This document shows positions 8,503 through 17,981 of a DNA stretch of 64,000 nucleotides, piece by piece. The notes beneath the pieces are model-generated. The model was not told the origin of the DNA. It made no database searches and saw only the letters and a program-made list of their open reading frames with translations. Source of the DNA: Fluviicola sp. Its GTDB lineage: Bacteria; Bacteroidota; Bacteroidia; Flavobacteriales_D; Crocinitomicaceae. Each line of letters opens with the position of its first letter. Position 1 is the first letter of the stretch. The translations under genes were made by a program, and so were the position numbers. The stretch spans positions 99,193-163,192 of the forward strand of contig JARWZO010000030.1 in assembly GCA_029866325.1 (NCBI GenBank). Reading direction: 5' to 3'.

Positions 8503-10632
8503 ATGAAAAATAGATTCACAATTGCGTTATTGTTCGTTTGTGCAACAATGACCTATGCACAGAAAAAGGAATTGACCTTGTCGGAATCTGTGTTGCAGCA
8601 GTATCGCGCTTTTAGGCCTGATCAAATGACAGGTTTTTCTTGGGTGCCGAAAACGGATACTTACGTGTATGCAGAAGCGTATACTACAATGAAAAAGGCC
8701 AATGTCAAGAAGAATGTATTGGAAAACTGGTTCACCGTTCAGGATGTAAATTCGGCTGCAGGAGTTGAATTCTATAATCTGTTTGGTTATTCTTGGAAAA
8801 ATGGTGAAGAATTGTATTTCAATAACGGTCGACAATTTTGTGTCTATAATCCAACAACTAAAAAAGGTAAAAAAATAGCCGATTTGGCTGAGGATGCGGA
8901 AAATGCTACGCTGGAACCAACAACCGGACATGTGGCTTTTACACGATCAAACAATCTGTATATTCAGGGTGCCAATGGTGAGAAAATCATCGTCGCTTCC
9001 AATGAAGATAAAGGAATTGTTTCGGGTCAAACCATTGCGCGTAGCGAATTTGGAATTACCCAGGGAATTTTCTGGTCGCCGAAAGGAAATCATTTGGCTT
9101 TTTACCAAAAAGATGAATCTGGAGTTTATGAATATCCTTTGTTGAATATCAATGAAACACCGGCTTTATTGATGCCAACCCGTTACCCAATGGCCGGACA
9201 AACTTCTGAAAAACCGAAAGTAGGGATTTTTCATTTGGCTACAAAAAAGACCGTATTCATTCAGCCGAGAGGCGCTGCAGATGATTATTTGACCAATCTT
9301 TGCTGGACTCCTGATGAGCAGTTTGTCATTATAGCCGAGGTAAACCGTGATCAAAATCACATGTGGTTGAATTTGTATGATGCTAAATCAGGTGCTTTTG
9401 TTCGAACACTTTTAGAAGAAGCAAATGATAAATGGGTTGAGCCTGAGCATCCGGCGTTTTTCCCAACTAGTACAAGCAACAATTTTGTGTGGATCTCTGA
9501 AAAAGACGGATTCAACAACTTGTATTACTACGATATCAACGGTAAGTTAATCAAGCAACTAACTGCGAATAAGTTTGTTGTGAAAGATATTTTGAAAAGC
9601 ACCAAAAATGGTCAAGAAATTGTGTTTTCTGCCACAGGAACAAGTCCGTTGAACACTTTGTACTATGCAGTTGATTTAACCGGAAAACAACGTTGTCTGA
9701 CACTTGAAGAAGGTACGCATGCAATCTATTTGAATGATGCCGGAACTTATTTTATGGATGAGTATTCCAGTCATACCGTTACGTCAAAAAGCATTCTGAA
9801 AACCATCAGCGGTAAAACGGTGAAGCAATTATTGGCCTCGCCAGACAAACTTGCCGGTTATACTATTGGTACTGCTGATATCGGTCAGATAAAAGATGCG
9901 GATGGAACAGTGTTATATACGCGTTTGATCAAGCCAAGCAATTTTGATCCTGAAAAAAAATATCCTGTATTGGTATATGTTTATGGTGGCCCTCATGCGC
10001 AAATGATTACCAATTCATGGTTAGATGGCGCCAATTTGTGGATGTACTGGATGGCGGAACAAGGTTATTTGGTATTTACGTTAGATAACAGAGGTTCCGG
10101 AGAACGTGGTTTTGCCTTTGAAAGCCCGATTCATAGACAATTGGGAACAGTTGAAATGGCTGATCAGATGAAGGGCGTAGAATTTTTGAAATCACTTCCG
10201 TATGTTGATGCTAATCGTTTGGCTGTTCACGGCTGGAGTTTTGGTGGTTTCATGACAAACACATTGATGCTTCGCCAAGCTGGAACATTTAACGTGGGAG
10301 TTGCTGGCGGACCTGTTACCGATTGGAAATATTACGAAGTGATGTATGGTGAACGTTATATGGACAGACCCGACCAGAATGCAAAAGGTTACGAAGAATC
10401 GTCCTTGATGACTCATGCAGGTAACCTGAAAGGTGATTTACTATTGATTCACGGAACGGTTGATGATGTAGTTGTGATGCAACATAACCTGGCTTTGGTA
10501 AAGAAATTTGTTGATTTGGGCATTCAAATGGATTTTTTCCCTTACCCGATGCACAAACACAATGTGAGTGGAAAAGACAGGGTACACCTTATTGAAAAAG
10601 TACTTACTTATGTAATTGATCATAATCAGTGA
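8503..10632 (+). CDS. Dipeptidyl peptidase IV (S9B family)
   Basis: A 709-residue exported serine peptidase that removes X-Pro/X-Ala dipeptides from peptide N-termini. It has a signal peptide (residues 1-19, MKNRFTIALLFVCATMTYAQ), an N-terminal eight-bladed beta-propeller (about 60-430) and a C-terminal alpha/beta hydrolase domain. The catalytic triad is visible: Ser579 in HGWSFGGF, Asp655 in HGTVDDVVV and His686 in MHKHNVSG. The length fits bacterial DPP IV (about 700-730). It follows the DUF2461 gene by 6 bp and is closed by an intrinsic terminator at 10643. It probably acts in the periplasm in peptide catabolism. Confidence 0.92.
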   Translation: MKNRFTIALLFVCATMTYAQKKELTLSESVLQQYRAFRPDQMTGFSWVPKTDTYVYAEAYTTMKKANVKKNVLENWFTVQDVNSAAGVEFYNLFGYSWKNGEELYFNNGRQFCVYNPTTKKGKKIADLAEDAENATLEPTTGHVAFTRSNNLYIQGANGEKIIVASNEDKGIVSGQTIARSEFGITQGIFWSPKGNHLAFYQKDESGVYEYPLLNINETPALLMPTRYPMAGQTSEKPKVGIFHLATKKTVFIQPRGAADDYLTNLCWTPDEQFVIIAEVNRDQNHMWLNLYDAKSGAFVRTLLEEANDKWVEPEHPAFFPTSTSNNFVWISEKDGFNNLYYYDINGKLIKQLTANKFVVKDILKSTKNGQEIVFSATGTSPLNTLYYAVDLTGKQRCLTLEEGTHAIYLNDAGTYFMDEYSSHTVTSKSILKTISGKTVKQLLASPDKLAGYTIGTADIGQIKDADGTVLYTRLIKPSNFDPEKKYPVLVYVYGGPHAQMITNSWLDGANLWMYWMAEQGYLVFTLDNRGSGERGFAFESPIHRQLGTVEMADQMKGVEFLKSLPYVDANRLAVHGWSFGGFMTNTLMLRQAGTFNVGVAGGPVTDWKYYEVMYGERYMDRPDQNAKGYEESSLMTHAGNLKGDLLLIHGTVDDVVVMQHNLALVKKFVDLGIQMDFFPYPMHKHNVSGKDRVHLIEKVLTYVIDHNQ

Positions 10633-10642
10633 TTTTTTTTGA

Positions 10643-10666
10643 GGGGAATTTAGATTCCCCTTTTTT
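10643..10666 (+). terminator. Rho-independent terminator after the DPP IV gene
   Basis: Stem GGGGAAT (10643-10649) pairs with ATTCCCC (10654-10660) around a TTAG loop, followed by six T. It ends the DUF2461-DPP IV unit. Confidence 0.85.
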
Positions 10667-10683
10667 GGTCAATAAAAAATGAC

Positions 10684-10691
10684 TAAATTTG
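10684..10691 (+). promoter_or_regulatory. Possible -7 element (TAAATTTG) of the Fic gene
   Basis: TAAATTTG fits TAnnTTTG. A TTG at 10665-10667 is 16 bp upstream, shorter than the usual spacing. Initiation near 10698 would exclude the ATG at 10679 and leaves 10703 or 10709 as the start of the HTH-Fic protein. Confidence 0.45.
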
Positions 10692-10708
10692 TCATGATAT
10701 TAATGGTC

Positions 10709-11776
10709 ATGGTAAAAGAATTGTTAAAAGAAGCCAGAATAAAACAAGGTTTTAAGCTTCGTGAAGTTGCTCAACTGTTAGGTGTTGATCAAGCATTGGT
10801 GAGTAAATTTGAAAGCGGTGATCGTCTTCCCACAGAAGAACAGTTGCAGAAATTGGCAACCGTACTATCCATTCCATTTGATCAATTGGCGGTGCATTGG
10901 TTGCGTCAAAAGATTATGAAAGAAATTGGTTATAACCAATCTGTCTATGCGCTTCAAGCAGTTAATATGGTGATGGAAGATTTGATGATCTACAATTCCA
11001 AAAACACCACAGACTATTCTCAATCATTGGTGTCTTTACTTGCCGAAATTGATCAATTAAAAATGCGTCTTGATCAAATCCGACACTTAGACAATTACCG
11101 CATTGCGCAGGCGCTCGAATTGGAATACACGTTTGAAAGTAATCGAATAGAAGGAAACACACTTACTCTGCGAGAAACGGATTTGGTTATCAACGAAGGG
11201 CTCACCGTATCCGGAAAATCCTTAAAAGAGCACTTGGAAGCAATCAATCACCAAGATGCAATTGTGCTTATGAAAGATCTGGTTTCACTTAGTTCGCCCT
11301 TCAACGAACGGGAATTGTTGTCAATACATAATCTTATCTTGCGAGGTATTTACCCAGAAGAAGCAGGTAGATTCAGAAGAGTTCCAGTAATGATCAAAGG
11401 AAGTGCGCATACGCCTCCTGAGCCATTTTTACTTAGAACACAAATGGATGATTACTTTAGTTGGTACCAGCAAAATCATCAACGGTTGCATCCGGTAGTG
11501 CTCGCTGCAGAAATGCATGAAAAACTGGTTACCATTCACCCATTCATAGATGGAAATGGCAGAACGGCTCGTTTGGTAATGAATCTTATTCTACTTAGAC
11601 ATGGCTACGTAATTGCAAATATCAAAGGAGATTTTGATACGCGAATGAGTTACTATAATTCACTTGAAGCGGTTCAAACACATACTTCTAAAGAATCATT
11701 TGTGTTGTTCGCTGCGCAAGTTGAAAAGAAAAGTTTGGAGCGTTATTTAAGTGTAATTGATACCAAACATCCCTAA
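10709..11776 (+). CDS. HTH-Fic domain protein (probable AMP transferase)
   Basis: About 355 residues. The N-terminal XRE-type helix-turn-helix (residues about 6-60) holds LREVAQLLGVDQALVSKFES. The C-terminal Fic domain holds the catalytic motif HPFIDGNGRTAR (His277) that matches HPFx(D/E)GNGRxxR. A SNRIEGN string in the linker matches the inhibitory-helix motif (S/T)xxxE(G/N) of class II Fic proteins, so activity is probably autoinhibited. Fic enzymes transfer AMP from ATP to target proteins. The gene stands alone; no small antitoxin is beside it, which agrees with in-cis inhibition. The HTH could allow it to regulate its own promoter. Several in-frame ATG codons precede 10709. Confidence 0.88.
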   Translation: MVKELLKEARIKQGFKLREVAQLLGVDQALVSKFESGDRLPTEEQLQKLATVLSIPFDQLAVHWLRQKIMKEIGYNQSVYALQAVNMVMEDLMIYNSKNTTDYSQSLVSLLAEIDQLKMRLDQIRHLDNYRIAQALELEYTFESNRIEGNTLTLRETDLVINEGLTVSGKSLKEHLEAINHQDAIVLMKDLVSLSSPFNERELLSIHNLILRGIYPEEAGRFRRVPVMIKGSAHTPPEPFLLRTQMDDYFSWYQQNHQRLHPVVLAAEMHEKLVTIHPFIDGNGRTARLVMNLILLRHGYVIANIKGDFDTRMSYYNSLEAVQTHTSKESFVLFAAQVEKKSLERYLSVIDTKHP

Positions 11777-11847
11777 ACCATTCGTGTTTATCCAAAATTC
11801 ACATTGATTATTTGGGATGTTTGGCTTTTTAATCTGAGGCATCCTTG

Positions 11848-11855
11848 TATCTTTG
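11848..11855 (+). promoter_or_regulatory. -7 element (TATCTTTG) of the E1 fusion gene
   Basis: TATCTTTG, with TTTG at 11820-11823 24 bp upstream (slightly long spacing). The ATG lies at 11877, a leader of about 15 nt. Confidence 0.55.
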
Positions 11856-11876
11856 TTTACTTAAATAGGCATCTTC

Positions 11877-13967
11877 ATGGGGGAACCAGTTTTGAACGGA
11901 TCAAATCTTCAGATTAAAACCGATAAAGCAACAATCTTAAAAGCATTTAGATTGATGTCGACGGCTAAAACATTGGCTGAAAAATACGAGGCGAACAAAG
12001 AAGTGACAGCTAAATATGTCCATGCTACTTCACGCGGACATGAAGCAATACAACTTGCTGTTGGGCTTCAATTAAAACCGCAGGATTGGGTTGCTCCCTA
12101 TTACAGAGACGATAGTATTCTTTTAGGAATAGGGATGACGCCTTATGAGTTGATGCTTCAGGTGTTTGCCAAAAAAGACGATCCGTTTTCCGGTGGAAGA
12201 ACCTATTATTCTCATCCTTCGCTCAATCGTGAGGATATGCCCAAAATACCACACCAATCTTCGGCAACAGGTATGCAGGCAATACCTACAACCGGTGTTG
12301 CGATGGGAATTCAATACAAAGAAAAAACAGGTATTGCTCCTGATTATAACGGAGAAAATCCGGTAGTTGTTTGTTCGTTAGGTGATGCTTCATGCACAGA
12401 AGGTGAGGTTTCGGAAGCGTTTCAAATGGCCGCCCTGAAACAATTTCCGATTGTGTATCTGGTACAGGATAACGGTTGGGATATCTCGGCAAACGCAGCT
12501 GAAACAAGAGCGCAAGATATAACACATTATGCCCGTGGATTTAACGGTATCGAAGTCCGCACAATTGATGGAAGCGATTTTGATCTTTCGTTCCAAACAA
12601 TAAAGGAAGTATTTGAAATTGTGCGTAAAGAACGCCGACCGTTCATTGTTCACGCCAAAGTTCCGTTATTGGGACACCATACTTCCGGCGTTCGAAAAGA
12701 ATGGTACAGAGACGATTTGGAAGAAGCGGCCTCACGCGATCCGTATCCGAAACTAAAGGAATTGGTACGTGAAATGGCCGATGAGGCAGATATTATCAAT
12801 ATCGAAGCTGACGTTCGCAAACTGGTTGATACCGATTATGACCGCGCCCTGAATGCCGAAGATCCTTCTCCTGAAATGGTGCGCGATTTTATCTTTGCTC
12901 CAACCCCGATTACCGAAGAAAAAGGTGAGCGAGAACCGAAAGGAAAGAAAAAAACGGTGATGGTTGACAGCGCACTATTTGCTGTCAGAGAATTGATGCA
13001 AGCACATCCGGAAGCGCTTTTGTACGGACAAGATGTTGGTGGTCGACTCGGTGGTGTTTTCCGTGAAGCCGCAACTTTGGCTCAGACATTCGGTGACGAT
13101 CGTGTATTCAATACTCCGATCCAAGAAGCATTCATTATCGGTTCCACGGTGGGGATGTCGGCTGTGGGTTTGAAACCTTTTGTTGAAGTGCAATTTGCCG
13201 ATTATATATGGCCGGGACTTAATCAATTGTTCACAGAAGTGAGTCGTTCCTATTACCTTTCCAACGGAAAATGGCCGGTAAGCTGCGTGATTCGTGTTCC
13301 TATCGGAGCTTATGGATCGGGTGGACCTTATCATTCATCAAGTGTAGAATCGGTTTTGACCAATATTCGCGGAATCAAAGTGGTTTATCCTTCTACAGGG
13401 GCAGATTTGAAAGGACTCATGAAGGCCTCTTTTTATGACCCAAATCCGGTGGTGATTTTAGAACATAAAGGTTTGTATTGGTCCAAGATTCCGGGTACAG
13501 AGGGTGCTATGTCCATCGAGCCGGATGAAGAATACATTATTCCATTGGGAAAAGCCAGATTGGTGCAAGAAGCTGACGCTAACACAATTTCCAAAGGTGA
13601 ATCGTGTGTAGTGATTACCTACGGAAGAGGTGTTTACTGGGCTTTAGAAGCCTCAAAAGCATTTGAAGGACAGGTAGAAATTCTTGATTTACGTACACTG
13701 AATCCATTGGATATGGATGCCATTGCTATCTCGGTTCGCAAACATGGAAAAGTGATGCTCGTAACCGAAGAGTCGGTTGAGGCTTCGTTTACTTTGGGGC
13801 TTGCCGGTCGCATTCAACGAGATCATTTCGAAGCTTTAGACGCACCGTTATCAATTGTCGGTTCGCAAGATACACCTGCTATTCCGCTCAATTCCATTTT
13901 GGAAGCAGAGTTGTTACCGAATGCTGATAAGGTGCAACATGCAATTGAATTGTTGTTGAATTACTAA
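11877..13967 (+). CDS. Branched-chain 2-oxoacid dehydrogenase E1, fused alpha-beta subunits
   Basis: 696 residues. The alpha half (about 1-340) holds the thiamine-diphosphate motif GDASCTEGEVSEAF...QDN (GDx to N) and the RxHxAxQ-like SRGHEAIQLAVG. The beta half (about 360-696) holds ALLYGQDVG, FNTPIQEAFI and VEVQFADYIWPGLNQL, typical of E1 beta. In most bacteria these are two genes; the single fused polypeptide is a common form in Bacteroidota. It decarboxylates the 2-oxoacids of Leu, Ile and Val and passes the acyl group to the E2 lipoyl domain, feeding branched fatty acid synthesis or catabolism. No E2 or E3 gene is nearby. A pyruvate-type substrate is less likely but not excluded. Confidence 0.9.
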   Translation: MGEPVLNGSNLQIKTDKATILKAFRLMSTAKTLAEKYEANKEVTAKYVHATSRGHEAIQLAVGLQLKPQDWVAPYYRDDSILLGIGMTPYELMLQVFAKKDDPFSGGRTYYSHPSLNREDMPKIPHQSSATGMQAIPTTGVAMGIQYKEKTGIAPDYNGENPVVVCSLGDASCTEGEVSEAFQMAALKQFPIVYLVQDNGWDISANAAETRAQDITHYARGFNGIEVRTIDGSDFDLSFQTIKEVFEIVRKERRPFIVHAKVPLLGHHTSGVRKEWYRDDLEEAASRDPYPKLKELVREMADEADIINIEADVRKLVDTDYDRALNAEDPSPEMVRDFIFAPTPITEEKGEREPKGKKKTVMVDSALFAVRELMQAHPEALLYGQDVGGRLGGVFREAATLAQTFGDDRVFNTPIQEAFIIGSTVGMSAVGLKPFVEVQFADYIWPGLNQLFTEVSRSYYLSNGKWPVSCVIRVPIGAYGSGGPYHSSSVESVLTNIRGIKVVYPSTGADLKGLMKASFYDPNPVVILEHKGLYWSKIPGTEGAMSIEPDEEYIIPLGKARLVQEADANTISKGESCVVITYGRGVYWALEASKAFEGQVEILDLRTLNPLDMDAIAISVRKHGKVMLVTEESVEASFTLGLAGRIQRDHFEALDAPLSIVGSQDTPAIPLNSILEAELLPNADKVQHAIELLLNY

Positions 13968-13982
13968 AGAACCGATTCGGTA

Positions 13983-14750
13983 TTATCGCTTCACCATTTT
14001 CATTTGCGTCATCAGCTCGGCAACTTTGTCGGGTGAAATAGGGATGGAAACATTGTTTTTTAGCAACATGTGTCCGTCGGATTTGTTGTAGCCGGTGATG
14101 TATTTCGAATTGACTAAAAACGATTTGTGGCACCTGAAAAAAGAGGTGGAGTCATCGAGTATTTCTTCGAAGTTCTTCAAGGTTCTGCTTGCGATTAACC
14201 GTGTTTCATCCGTGAAAACAAGTTGTGTATAGGATCCTTCAGCTTTTAAATAATGGATATCATCCAACTCAATAAACCGATAGGTATTGCCCGATGGAAC
14301 GGCCAGCTTTTGCGAATCGCGCATTTTTAGGTTTTCTTTCAGCAACGAATAGTTGTTTTTATCTCGTTCTTTGGTCCGTTTGAAACGCTCAAATGAAGCC
14401 ACCAATTCATCTTGCTCAATAGGCTTCAACAGGTAATCAATGGCTGATAATTTGAACGCTTTGATAGCATAATGACTATAGGCCGTGGTGAAAATAATTG
14501 AAAATCGAATCTCTTCTTCGTTCAAAAAATCGAGTAATTCCAAACCGCTATTTCCGGGCATTTCTATGTCAAGGTATACCAAGTCGGGTTGAAATTTTTG
14601 AATAGCCTTAATGCCGGCAGCTAGATCTTCACAGAGTGCCACAATTTCTATTTCCGGTACAGACGACTCAAGCATTCCTTGTAGAAGAACGCGAGCCCTC
14701 GATTCATCGTCGATAATAATGGCTTTGTAACTGATGGGTGTTTCGCTCAT
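13983..14750 (-). CDS. LytTR-family response regulator
   Basis: 255 residues. The receiver domain (about 8-125) has the acidic pair IIIDDESRAR, phospho-acceptor Asp61 in YLDIEMPG and the Lys in DYLLKPIE. The C-terminal LytTR DNA-binding domain (about 150-250) holds DDIHYLKAEGSYTQLVFTD and FFRCHKSFLVN. The start overlaps the kinase stop by 4 bp (ATGA), so the pair is translationally coupled. It ends 15 bp from the convergent E1 fusion gene. It should be phosphorylated by the adjacent LytS-type kinase and bind direct-repeat promoter sites; targets unknown. Confidence 0.93.
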   Translation of the reverse strand: MSETPISYKAIIIDDESRARVLLQGMLESSVPEIEIVALCEDLAAGIKAIQKFQPDLVYLDIEMPGNSGLELLDFLNEEEIRFSIIFTTAYSHYAIKAFKLSAIDYLLKPIEQDELVASFERFKRTKERDKNNYSLLKENLKMRDSQKLAVPSGNTYRFIELDDIHYLKAEGSYTQLVFTDETRLIASRTLKNFEEILDDSTSFFRCHKSFLVNSKYITGYNKSDGHMLLKNNVSIPISPDKVAELMTQMKMVKR

Positions 14751-17644
14751 GGATGATGTGTCTTTTTAAGAGATTCGTTGGTAATGGGAATGTTGATAAT
14801 GACGGTAGTTCCACCTCCTGCAGGTTTATCAATGAATTGAATGCCAACAGAAGCATTGCGTCCGCTGTTTAGCAACTCCAGGCGCTTTTGATTGGCAGCG
14901 GTGGCAAAAGATTGATGCCCATCGGTTTTGCGCTGGTTTAATTCATTTGCCCGTTCTCGACCGATGCCATTATCGTCGATACTGATAACCAAATGAGTTG
15001 CGGTTCTGGAAAGGTGTATGGTCAATTGCTTGGCTCCTTTTTTGTGTAAAAGTCCATGTTTGACGGCATTTTCAACATACGGCTGAATGATCATTGACGG
15101 TATGTTGATTAATTCAAGCTCAATCTCCCTGTCTACTTCAATGGTGAAGTCAAAGTCAGTATCAAAACGTACTTTTTCAATGTCAAGGTATAAGGTAAGT
15201 GCCTCAATTTCTTCTGTCAAACGAACTGTTTCTTTGTCCGACATTTCTAAAATCATGCGGGTTAGTTTTGAGAATTTCGTGAGGTAAGTGCTGGCGTTTT
15301 TTTTGTCGTCATTGAAAATAAAAGACAGTATAGTGTTGAGTGCGTTGTAGAAAAAATGCGGATTCATTTGCGATTTAATGGAGGTGAGCATAGAGCGAGT
15401 CAAGTTTTCTTCCAACTCAATTTTCTCAGAAAGTAGTACGTTTCTTTTTTGCAATGAACGAATTCTACTTCTGAAATAAAAGAAGAAAACACAAAATCCA
15501 AGGGCGATTGTCAATGTTATAAACCAGGTTGTAGCATACCAAGCCGGTTGAATGACAAATCGAACGTTATAGAGTTGGTCACTCTCACCTAACCTGAATG
15601 AAATGGTGTAGTCACCGGGACTCAATGAAGCTAATTTTAAGATTCGTGTTTTGTCGGAAGTTTGTTCCCAGCCTTTGTGGTTGATGTTGTAATAAAGAGG
15701 CACATTCCCACCCGTCGAAAACGAAAGAATGGAGTAGCTTATTTCGATATTGTTTTGATCATTAGATAACACATGATTACTGTTTCCTGAAAGTGTTTGT
15801 TGATTGGACTTGAATGCGTTGATGACAAATTTCGGACGCGATTTCTGATTCGATACCTGAGAAATCGGTTGCAGCATAATCCCTTTTTGTGTGACAACTA
15901 CCAACTGGTTTTTCCACCAGGAAAGCGCTGTGATTTCTTGTGAGTGGGTAGAGAATTTTCCCAGCAAAGTGTATCGATTATTTAAATCATAAACGTAAAT
16001 CCAGGATTGACTGCACAGCAATAATTTACTGTTTATGATTTCCATGCGCTGAATCAGTTCGGTAGTAAGGTGTAGCTTATCTGAAAGCAATTTCACCTCA
16101 TTTCGCCGATCAAAACAGACGATTTTCCCACTCGAAGTAAGCGCATAAACACGATTCTTGTAGAGCGATAATTTAGCACAATAAAGGGGTTTACCATTCA
16201 ATAACACCGGGTTTTCCGTTTTTCCAGAGGTTTCAAACAAACCAATATTGGTGGCATAATACAACAAGTGTTCGGCAGGAAGGTAAACAACCGACTTTGC
16301 TCTGACACCCTCGATTAAATTCCAATAATAGTTGCCGTTTATTGGGCGTTCATTAGCAAGGTATGGTTTATTCCAATAGCTATTCGGATCATTCAACAAT
16401 TGATAAACGCTACACGATCCGGAAGCTGCAATGGCCAAGTAACCTTGATCTAAAACAGCATAATCTTTCGCGGCCATTATGAGCCTAAATAGCTCTTTCC
16501 CACTCGTCTGAATGCCGTAAAATTGATCACTGGTAAAAAACAGACGTTGTCTAGCAGCATCATATTGAATCTGGTCAATTGCATGATTTGATTCTCCCGA
16601 ATGAATTAATGTCGAAGTTTGTCGGCTGAAATTCAGTTTATAAACACGATCATCACTACTTCCCAAAAAAACCTCGTTGCCCACGATGCTTATTTTTGAA
16701 GGTTTTAAATCGTGGAAAAGCAATTTGTGATCAATATCCGGGGTAAAGATAATTCCGGCGTTTTGCGTACAGAACCAATAATTTCCTTCGCGATCCTGCA
16801 TCACGCGCGAAATGTTTTTGTCTGCAAAATAATGGTTGTGCTTTTCAGGATGGTCTTCGGAATAGCGATAAACGCCTTTCGGTGTGCAAAGCCAAAGTGA
16901 TGATGCGGTATAGGAAAGGCTCTGAATAAATGCGTCTAACTTGAGCGGAAAAGCTGGCGCAATTCCCTTTTCGGTGAGTTGATAACACGTTTTTCTATTG
17001 TTGGTTCTTGAGATTAACCATTTGTGGTGTTTACCTTTGAGTAGAAGCCCTGGAATTTCATGAACCGGCATGTTGGCTGGCACTTTCAGTTTACTCAGCT
17101 TGCCGTTATAGTCAACTTTATAATAAGGTATGCCTAGTGCATAATAATGTGTTTCGGTTTGCTCGGTGTTGATAATGTACTTAGTCGGAATACTGGTTAA
17201 TCGACGGAATGTTTTAAGATCGTAAAGTACAATACCTTGTTGTTCAATCGCAAAGAGTTTGTCTTTGATTATTCCTATCGGATAATATCCTGCAGGATGA
17301 TGGTTGGGCATGCTTTTCAACGTTCCGTTTTCTACATAAAACAAAAAACCATCGAAGTTTTGATACCAGATTCTACCGTATTTGTCTTCGCGGATATTAC
17401 TGCCCGAACGCGATGATTGTTCGTCATTCGTATAGGTAATAAATTCAAAACCATCGTAGCGACTCAGCCCTGCATCAGATGCAATCCAAATAAAACCCTG
17501 TTTGTCTTGGAAAATGTCATAAACGGTATTGGAGGGAAGTCCATTTTCAGTGGTGATCGAAATGGAATACGGATCCTGAGAAAATCCGGTATTCGCACAA
17601 AACAAAATGATCAGTATAAATAAGAGCCTGTTTAAATTTCCCAT
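14747..17644 (-). CDS. Sensor histidine kinase with Reg_prop beta-propeller, LytS-type kinase domain
   Basis: 965 residues from the ATG at 17644. Signal peptide MGNLNRLLFILIILFCANTG is followed by a periplasmic two-component-propeller region with repeats such as VYDIFQDKQGFIWIASDAG and IWYQNFDG. A Y_Y_Y-like beta domain and one membrane segment near TTWFITLTIALGFCVFFFYF follow. The cytoplasmic kinase domain carries the phospho-acceptor His in MNPHFFYNALNTI and the N-box/G-box VENAVKHGLL and DDNGIGRERA. It senses an external ligand and phosphorylates the LytTR regulator encoded next. The frame continues upstream to a TTG at 17764, but the signal peptide fixes 17644. The start codon sits inside an inverted repeat (see 17623-17786). 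Confidence 0.9.
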   Translation of the reverse strand: MGNLNRLLFILIILFCANTGFSQDPYSISITTENGLPSNTVYDIFQDKQGFIWIASDAGLSRYDGFEFITYTNDEQSSRSGSNIREDKYGRIWYQNFDGFLFYVENGTLKSMPNHHPAGYYPIGIIKDKLFAIEQQGIVLYDLKTFRRLTSIPTKYIINTEQTETHYYALGIPYYKVDYNGKLSKLKVPANMPVHEIPGLLLKGKHHKWLISRTNNRKTCYQLTEKGIAPAFPLKLDAFIQSLSYTASSLWLCTPKGVYRYSEDHPEKHNHYFADKNISRVMQDREGNYWFCTQNAGIIFTPDIDHKLLFHDLKPSKISIVGNEVFLGSSDDRVYKLNFSRQTSTLIHSGESNHAIDQIQYDAARQRLFFTSDQFYGIQTSGKELFRLIMAAKDYAVLDQGYLAIAASGSCSVYQLLNDPNSYWNKPYLANERPINGNYYWNLIEGVRAKSVVYLPAEHLLYYATNIGLFETSGKTENPVLLNGKPLYCAKLSLYKNRVYALTSSGKIVCFDRRNEVKLLSDKLHLTTELIQRMEIINSKLLLCSQSWIYVYDLNNRYTLLGKFSTHSQEITALSWWKNQLVVVTQKGIMLQPISQVSNQKSRPKFVINAFKSNQQTLSGNSNHVLSNDQNNIEISYSILSFSTGGNVPLYYNINHKGWEQTSDKTRILKLASLSPGDYTISFRLGESDQLYNVRFVIQPAWYATTWFITLTIALGFCVFFFYFRSRIRSLQKRNVLLSEKIELEENLTRSMLTSIKSQMNPHFFYNALNTILSFIFNDDKKNASTYLTKFSKLTRMILEMSDKETVRLTEEIEALTLYLDIEKVRFDTDFDFTIEVDREIELELINIPSMIIQPYVENAVKHGLLHKKGAKQLTIHLSRTATHLVISIDDNGIGRERANELNQRKTDGHQSFATAANQKRLELLNSGRNASVGIQFIDKPAGGGTTVIINIPITNESLKKTHHP

Positions 17645-17786
17645 TTTAATCCGATTCTGCGTCTTTTCGGCTACAAATTCGTTGCATTTTTTCGCCGTAA
17701 TCACTCCATTATGTCTGTAAAATGCGCCTCTTTTCGCTCGAAAATACACAATAATCATTCTCAAAGAAGAATTTTAAACAGGCTCT
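17623..17786. repeat. 14-bp perfect inverted repeat around the kinase start codon
   Basis: AGAGCCTGTTTAAA (17623-17636) and its exact complement TTTAAACAGGCTCT (17773-17786) bracket 136 bp. The inner copy lies in kinase codons 3-8 (the string NLNRLL). The ATG at 17642-17644 lies inside the bracketed segment. Ends of this sort resemble a short non-autonomous element or an invertible segment; no recombinase or transposase gene is near. The rest of the 337-bp gap up to 17982 holds no ORF that I would call. Confidence 0.8.
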
Positions 17787-17815
17787 AAAAACTGCGGCAA
17801 TAACTGTTGTTTTTC

Positions 17816-17823
17816 CAAAGATA
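17816..17823 (-). promoter_or_regulatory. Possible -7 element (TATCTTTG) of the kinase operon
   Basis: Minus-strand TATCTTTG about 165 nt upstream of the kinase ATG and outside the inverted repeat. No -33 TTG seen at the right distance. Confidence 0.35.
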
Positions 17824-17981
17824 AACAATGTGGTTTGAATGATCGGTTTTGGCAGAAATTCTTTAGGAAACACTATTAACACAGCGAAGCGGATAACTAT
17901 CCGAAACTGTTTCCTCTCACCCTTCATTTAGCTGTAATTTTAAGGAGTGGAAGTTCGATTACTTCTGCGAATGGCAAGATC

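Noticed and set aside
17645..17764. Forty-residue N-terminal extension of the sensor kinase
   Set aside because: It starts with TTG and places a charged stretch before a clean signal peptide at 17644.
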